Shown: in pieces, positions 62,101 to 64,000 of the stretch
Layout: every line of letters starts with the position of its first letter
Position numbering within the stretch: the stretch's first letter is position 1
NCBI RefSeq assembly: GCF_019933235.1
Contig: NZ_CP082945.1
Coordinates: 310,001 to 374,000, forward strand
DNA from: Streptomyces angustmyceticus
GTDB lineage: Bacteria; Actinomycetota; Actinomycetes; Streptomycetales; Streptomycetaceae
Length of the DNA stretch: 64,000 nucleotides
Direction: 5' to 3'
Made by a program: the position numbers and the translations under genes
Notes under the pieces: model-generated
The model's input: the letters and a program-made list of their open reading frames with translations, nothing else
What the model was told of the DNA's origin: nothing
Database searches by the model: none

Positions 62101-62362
62101 GGAGCTGCTCGCCGAGGGCTGGCGGGAGGCGCTGGGCCACGCCCGCTTCGACGCGGCCTCGGACTTCTTCCGGTCCGGCGGCCACTCGCTGCTCGCCGCG
62201 CAGCTGGCGGCCTGGCTCGAACCGCGGCTGGGGCAGCGCCCGCCGCTGCGGCTGCTGTTCCAGAACCCGGTGCTGGCCGACCAGGCCACCGCGCTCACGG
62301 CCGTCGGCACCCCCGCCGTGCCCGCCCCCGCCGCCTCGACCACTGTGACGGAGTCCCGATGA
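59174..62362 (+). CDS. NRPS module, domains C-A-T
   Basis: 1062 aa from ATG 59174. Condensation domain about 1-440, with HHLIHDG at 133-139. Adenylation domain about 460-925: A3 motif TSGSTGVPKP from 601, then FDVALEEMLPSLYAGA, NVYGVTEAAVSTT and the late GRRDHQVKLRGYRIELEEVE (A8). Carrier domain: FFRSGGHSLLAAQ, Ser1005 for the phosphopantetheine arm. No epimerase or thioesterase follows. My manual specificity reading is D-V-E-N-V-G-V-V-S-K; E at position 239 and N at 278 recall basic or hydroxyornithine codes, at low confidence. It overlaps the next NRPS gene (ATGA). Confidence 0.93.
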   Translation: MLPLSSSQEIVWLHEQVQPGSRAYNFTAALDLWGTLDTEALRRGLAATLDRHPGLRLELVAVDGAMPGQRVAESCAPRLHTVDLSGEADPEAAFQELLRTEAETPLDTFEAPLLRWTLVRLGEERHRLVHVEHHLIHDGHSFAILLRDVFSVYRGHVLGEPVELAPAPSYADHVRAGARAEEGGERRDSLEFWAGELRDMSYDMPLPGLTRPGSRRRHHGGQLRQSIGADLAEALRAHARERGLTPFATLLGLFAELLRRHSGRSQMVIGTAVGNRPRGFEGAVGMFVNTIPLALHLDPAAPAEETMDEVTDTLIRALPHQEVPIQELTRTLGLHTSGADNPLFSVMFSAHDAELPEIDVPGLDITLFEGFNTGTTRFDLDVVLLPDDRRGVSLRHGAAGMTLVWDYDADMFGEDVAKLLAERFLDLLRAYLDAPGAALADLAPPAAPPALPAAAPPAFAHDPLDPATAHDASLPALLIGARRITYGDLDARVTSLAERMRAAGVSAGQPVAAVLPRGADTVVALLACLRTGAVYCPLSPSDPAARLELLLGRLGPALVLTSADAPVTLPDGLPAATVDAPVLPAARAAEAVPGAAYIIHTSGSTGVPKPVAVGRAALVNHLTGAAEAFGLGPGDRVLLFAQPSFDVALEEMLPSLYAGACLVVPEREVPTGAELAALLVSARVSVANLPTSYFLATREEMRPVLRDGQWAPRLLVLGGERLPADVMRAYLAESDSTVLNVYGVTEAAVSTTVHEITRDGLVDGAEIPLGTELPGERVHVLDAHHRPLPDGAVGELAIAGAGLAEGYVGNPETTAARFLDIEALGGERVYLTGDLGYRGRDGLLYFLGRRDHQVKLRGYRIELEEVEAAASAALGGRSCAVVLDRDAAGGPRLVGFLESADDGAPWDEQALHTELSRRLPSALVPGRWAALDTMPRLAGGKPDRAALTRRAVALEPAAPVEESGDAPAALPSDPMTELLAEGWREALGHARFDAASDFFRSGGHSLLAAQLAAWLEPRLGQRPPLRLLFQNPVLADQATALTAVGTPAVPAPAASTTVTESR

Positions 62363-64000
62363 CCCAGCCGATGACCGCCACGACGGCGGCCCCGACCACG
62401 TCCGCCGCAGCGCCGCTCAGCATCGCCCGTACCGAGGCCCCGGCCGCCGAGGGGACGAGCGGGGTGCTCTCCCGCTTCGAGGAGTGGGCCCGGCGCTCGC
62501 CCGAGGCCCCCGCGGTGGTCGACGGTGCCCACCGCTGGACGTACGGGGCCATCGACGCCGCCGCCGACGAGGTCGCGGGGGCGCTGCGCGGCCGGGTCGG
62601 GCCCGGGGACCTGGTCGGTGTCTGCCTCGACCGTTCGGCCGCGCTGGTGGTGACCGCCGTCGCGCTCGCCCGGATCGGCGCCGTCTACCTGCCGATGGGC
62701 CCGCGTCCCGGCGAGCGCCGCACCGAGGCCGTCACCGAGGATCTCGACGTCGTCTGCCTGATCGGCGACCCCGGGGTCCTGCCGCCCCGGCACCGGTCGG
62801 CCGAGCACCTGCCGCTGGCGCTGCCCGGCGAGGGCGCCAACGCCACCGCCACGGTGGTGGCGGCGTTCGCCCCGTCCGGCGACACGGCCCGCTCCGCGCC
62901 CTCCGGGGCGTTCTACGCCGTGCTGACCTCCGGTTCCACCGGCCGCCCCAAGGCGGTGGCCGTCGGCGAGCCCGCGCTCGCCGCGGTGCTGGACTGGTAC
63001 CGCACCACGAGCGGTGTGGGCCCCGGCGACCGGCAGTCCCTGCTGATCGGCGTCGCGTTCGACCCCCATCTGCTGGAGCTGTGGGCCGGGCTGACGTCCG
63101 GGGCGGCGCTGGTGCCCGCGCCGGACGAGGTCCGCTGGGACCCGATGGTGCTGGCCGACTGGTGGCGCACGTCCGCGGTGTCGGTGGGCGTCGCGGCCAC
63201 CCCGATGGTGGAGCCGCTGCTGGAGCGGCCCTGGCCGCAGGATCTGACGCTACGTCATCTGTTCGTGGGCGGTGACCGGATGCGCCGCCGGCCCGGCAAG
63301 GACGTGACCACCACGGTCCACAACGCCTACGGCCCGGCCGAGGCCACCGTGGTCTCCACCGTCCACACCATGCGGGACTCGGACGCCGCGGCGGGCACCG
63401 GCGCCGCGCCGCCGATCGGCCGTCCCCTGCCGGGCGTCACCGTGGTCGTCGCCGACCCGGACGGCCGGCCCGTCTCCCGGGGCACCGAGGGCGAACTCCT
63501 CATCGGCGGTGGCGCCCTGGCGCTCGGCTACCTCGACCCCGAGCTGAACGCGCGCCGCTTCCGCGCCGTGCCGGAGGGCCTGGACCTGCCGGAGGTGGCG
63601 CGCCTGTACCGCACCGGGGACCGGGTGCGGATGGCGGACGACGGGGAGCTGGAGTTCCTCGGCCGCCTCGACGACCAGGTCAAGATCAGCGGAGTCCGGA
63701 TCGAACCGGCCGAGGTGGAGGCCGCGTTCGAGAAGGACCCTGCGGTGCTCGGCGCCGTCGTCACCGCGCCGCGCACCGCCGAAGGACGCCCCCGCCTGGT
63801 GGCGTACGTCCGGTCGGCGCCCGGGGCGGTGCTCACCGCGGACGCGCTGCTGCCCGCCGTACGCGGCTGGCTGCCGGAGCAGGCGGTGCCCTCGGACGTA
63901 CGGATCGTGGACTCCTTCCCTCTGGACGCCAACGGCAAGGTGGACCGGGCCGAGCTGACCCGGCGGGCGGCGGCCGGCGACGGGGCCGGCCCGGCCGGCG
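62359..64000 (+). CDS. NRPS adenylation protein, partial at right edge
   Basis: Starts at ATG 62359 in a 4-bp overlap with the upstream module and is open to the end of the window (547 codons seen). The N-terminus begins directly with an adenylation domain: WTYGAIDAAADEVAGALRG, A3 motif LTSGSTGRPKAVAVG from about 189, FDPHLLELWAGLTSG, NAYGPAEATVVST, LGRLDDQVKISGVRIEPAEV and PLDANGKVDRAEL (A10). A carrier and further domains may lie beyond the edge. Because the upstream module ends in a carrier, the two proteins must interact in trans; a starter-type or A-T protein is possible. Confidence 0.92.
   Translation, partial: MTQPMTATTAAPTTSAAAPLSIARTEAPAAEGTSGVLSRFEEWARRSPEAPAVVDGAHRWTYGAIDAAADEVAGALRGRVGPGDLVGVCLDRSAALVVTAVALARIGAVYLPMGPRPGERRTEAVTEDLDVVCLIGDPGVLPPRHRSAEHLPLALPGEGANATATVVAAFAPSGDTARSAPSGAFYAVLTSGSTGRPKAVAVGEPALAAVLDWYRTTSGVGPGDRQSLLIGVAFDPHLLELWAGLTSGAALVPAPDEVRWDPMVLADWWRTSAVSVGVAATPMVEPLLERPWPQDLTLRHLFVGGDRMRRRPGKDVTTTVHNAYGPAEATVVSTVHTMRDSDAAAGTGAAPPIGRPLPGVTVVVADPDGRPVSRGTEGELLIGGGALALGYLDPELNARRFRAVPEGLDLPEVARLYRTGDRVRMADDGELEFLGRLDDQVKISGVRIEPAEVEAAFEKDPAVLGAVVTAPRTAEGRPRLVAYVRSAPGAVLTADALLPAVRGWLPEQAVPSDVRIVDSFPLDANGKVDRAELTRRAAAGDGAGPAG

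Noticed and set aside
58358..62185. A 1275-residue open frame on the minus strand across the condensation and NRPS genes
   Set aside because: It is the mirror of GC-rich coding sequence: no family resemblance, composition dominated by Gly, Arg, Ala and Gln, and it covers recognised NRPS domains on the plus strand.
1..64000. CRISPR arrays, tRNA or rRNA genes, insertion sequences or attachment sites
   Set aside because: Nothing with regular spaced repeats, tRNA-like cloverleaf motifs, transposase motifs or flanking terminal repeats was seen by eye; a dedicated search would be needed to exclude weak cases.

Overview
High-GC actinobacterial chromosome, almost certainly Streptomyces: strong GC bias at third codon positions, many GTG starts, long runs of 4-bp ATGA/GTGA overlaps, an isorenieratene-type carotenoid locus, an ATP-grasp-modified RiPP pair, an actinobacterial polysaccharide locus and nonribosomal peptide genes. 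It reads as an accessory or secondary-metabolism-rich region. No tRNA, rRNA, CRISPR array or insertion sequence was recognised.

Layout. 1-2152 (minus): three-subunit molybdenum hydroxylase, its large subunit cut by the window edge, facing an Rrf2-type regulator (2325-2783). 3095-5063: DszC/SfnB-like flavin monooxygenase and a small membrane protein. 5190-6318 (minus): graspetide precursor tgmA and its ATP-grasp ligase tgmB. 6748-14498 (minus): SigK/RskA-type ECF sigma and anti-sigma pair next to a six-gene operon (FAD oxidoreductase, DUF1365, two cyclopropane-synthase-like methyltransferases, DUF1295, hydrolase). The gene set matches the mycobacterial sigK locus, and matching SigK-like promoters lie before sigK and before the operon. 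14784-21362: carotenoid genes crtY, a small coupled ORF and crtU, converging on crtI, crtB and a Rieske protein. 21687-27476: housekeeping-like genes (SDR, DUF4232, FUSC, RNase HI, AIM24).

27756-43522: exopolysaccharide locus with an initiating sugar-phosphate transferase, GDP-fucose synthesis (gmd, fcl), acetyltransferase, two glycosyltransferases, Wzy, a Wzz fused to a degenerate kinase domain, Wzx, a secreted beta-propeller protein, a TagD-like cytidylyltransferase, a CDP-alcohol phosphotransferase and a Tat beta-helix lipoprotein. The only three TTA (bldA) codons I found in window genes all lie here. 43707-45649: a pair of HpcH/HpaI (CitE-like) lyases. 45806-46733: two convergent Asn-rich secreted proteins sharing a Cys/NGPV/SGN motif.

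46932-54092: a compact, unrecognised biosynthetic unit. A PAS-LuxR regulator is divergent from an ATP-grasp ligase, a dikinase in the glucan-water-dikinase domain order, an MFS exporter and a methyltransferase. After an exported agmatine deiminase and a TetR gene, 56323-64000 holds another MFS exporter, a freestanding condensation domain, a C-A-T NRPS module and a second NRPS protein starting with an adenylation domain, which runs off the window.

Functions are assigned by reading motifs and family resemblance by eye; no database search was run. Starts were chosen from ribosome binding sites, overlaps and expected N-termini.
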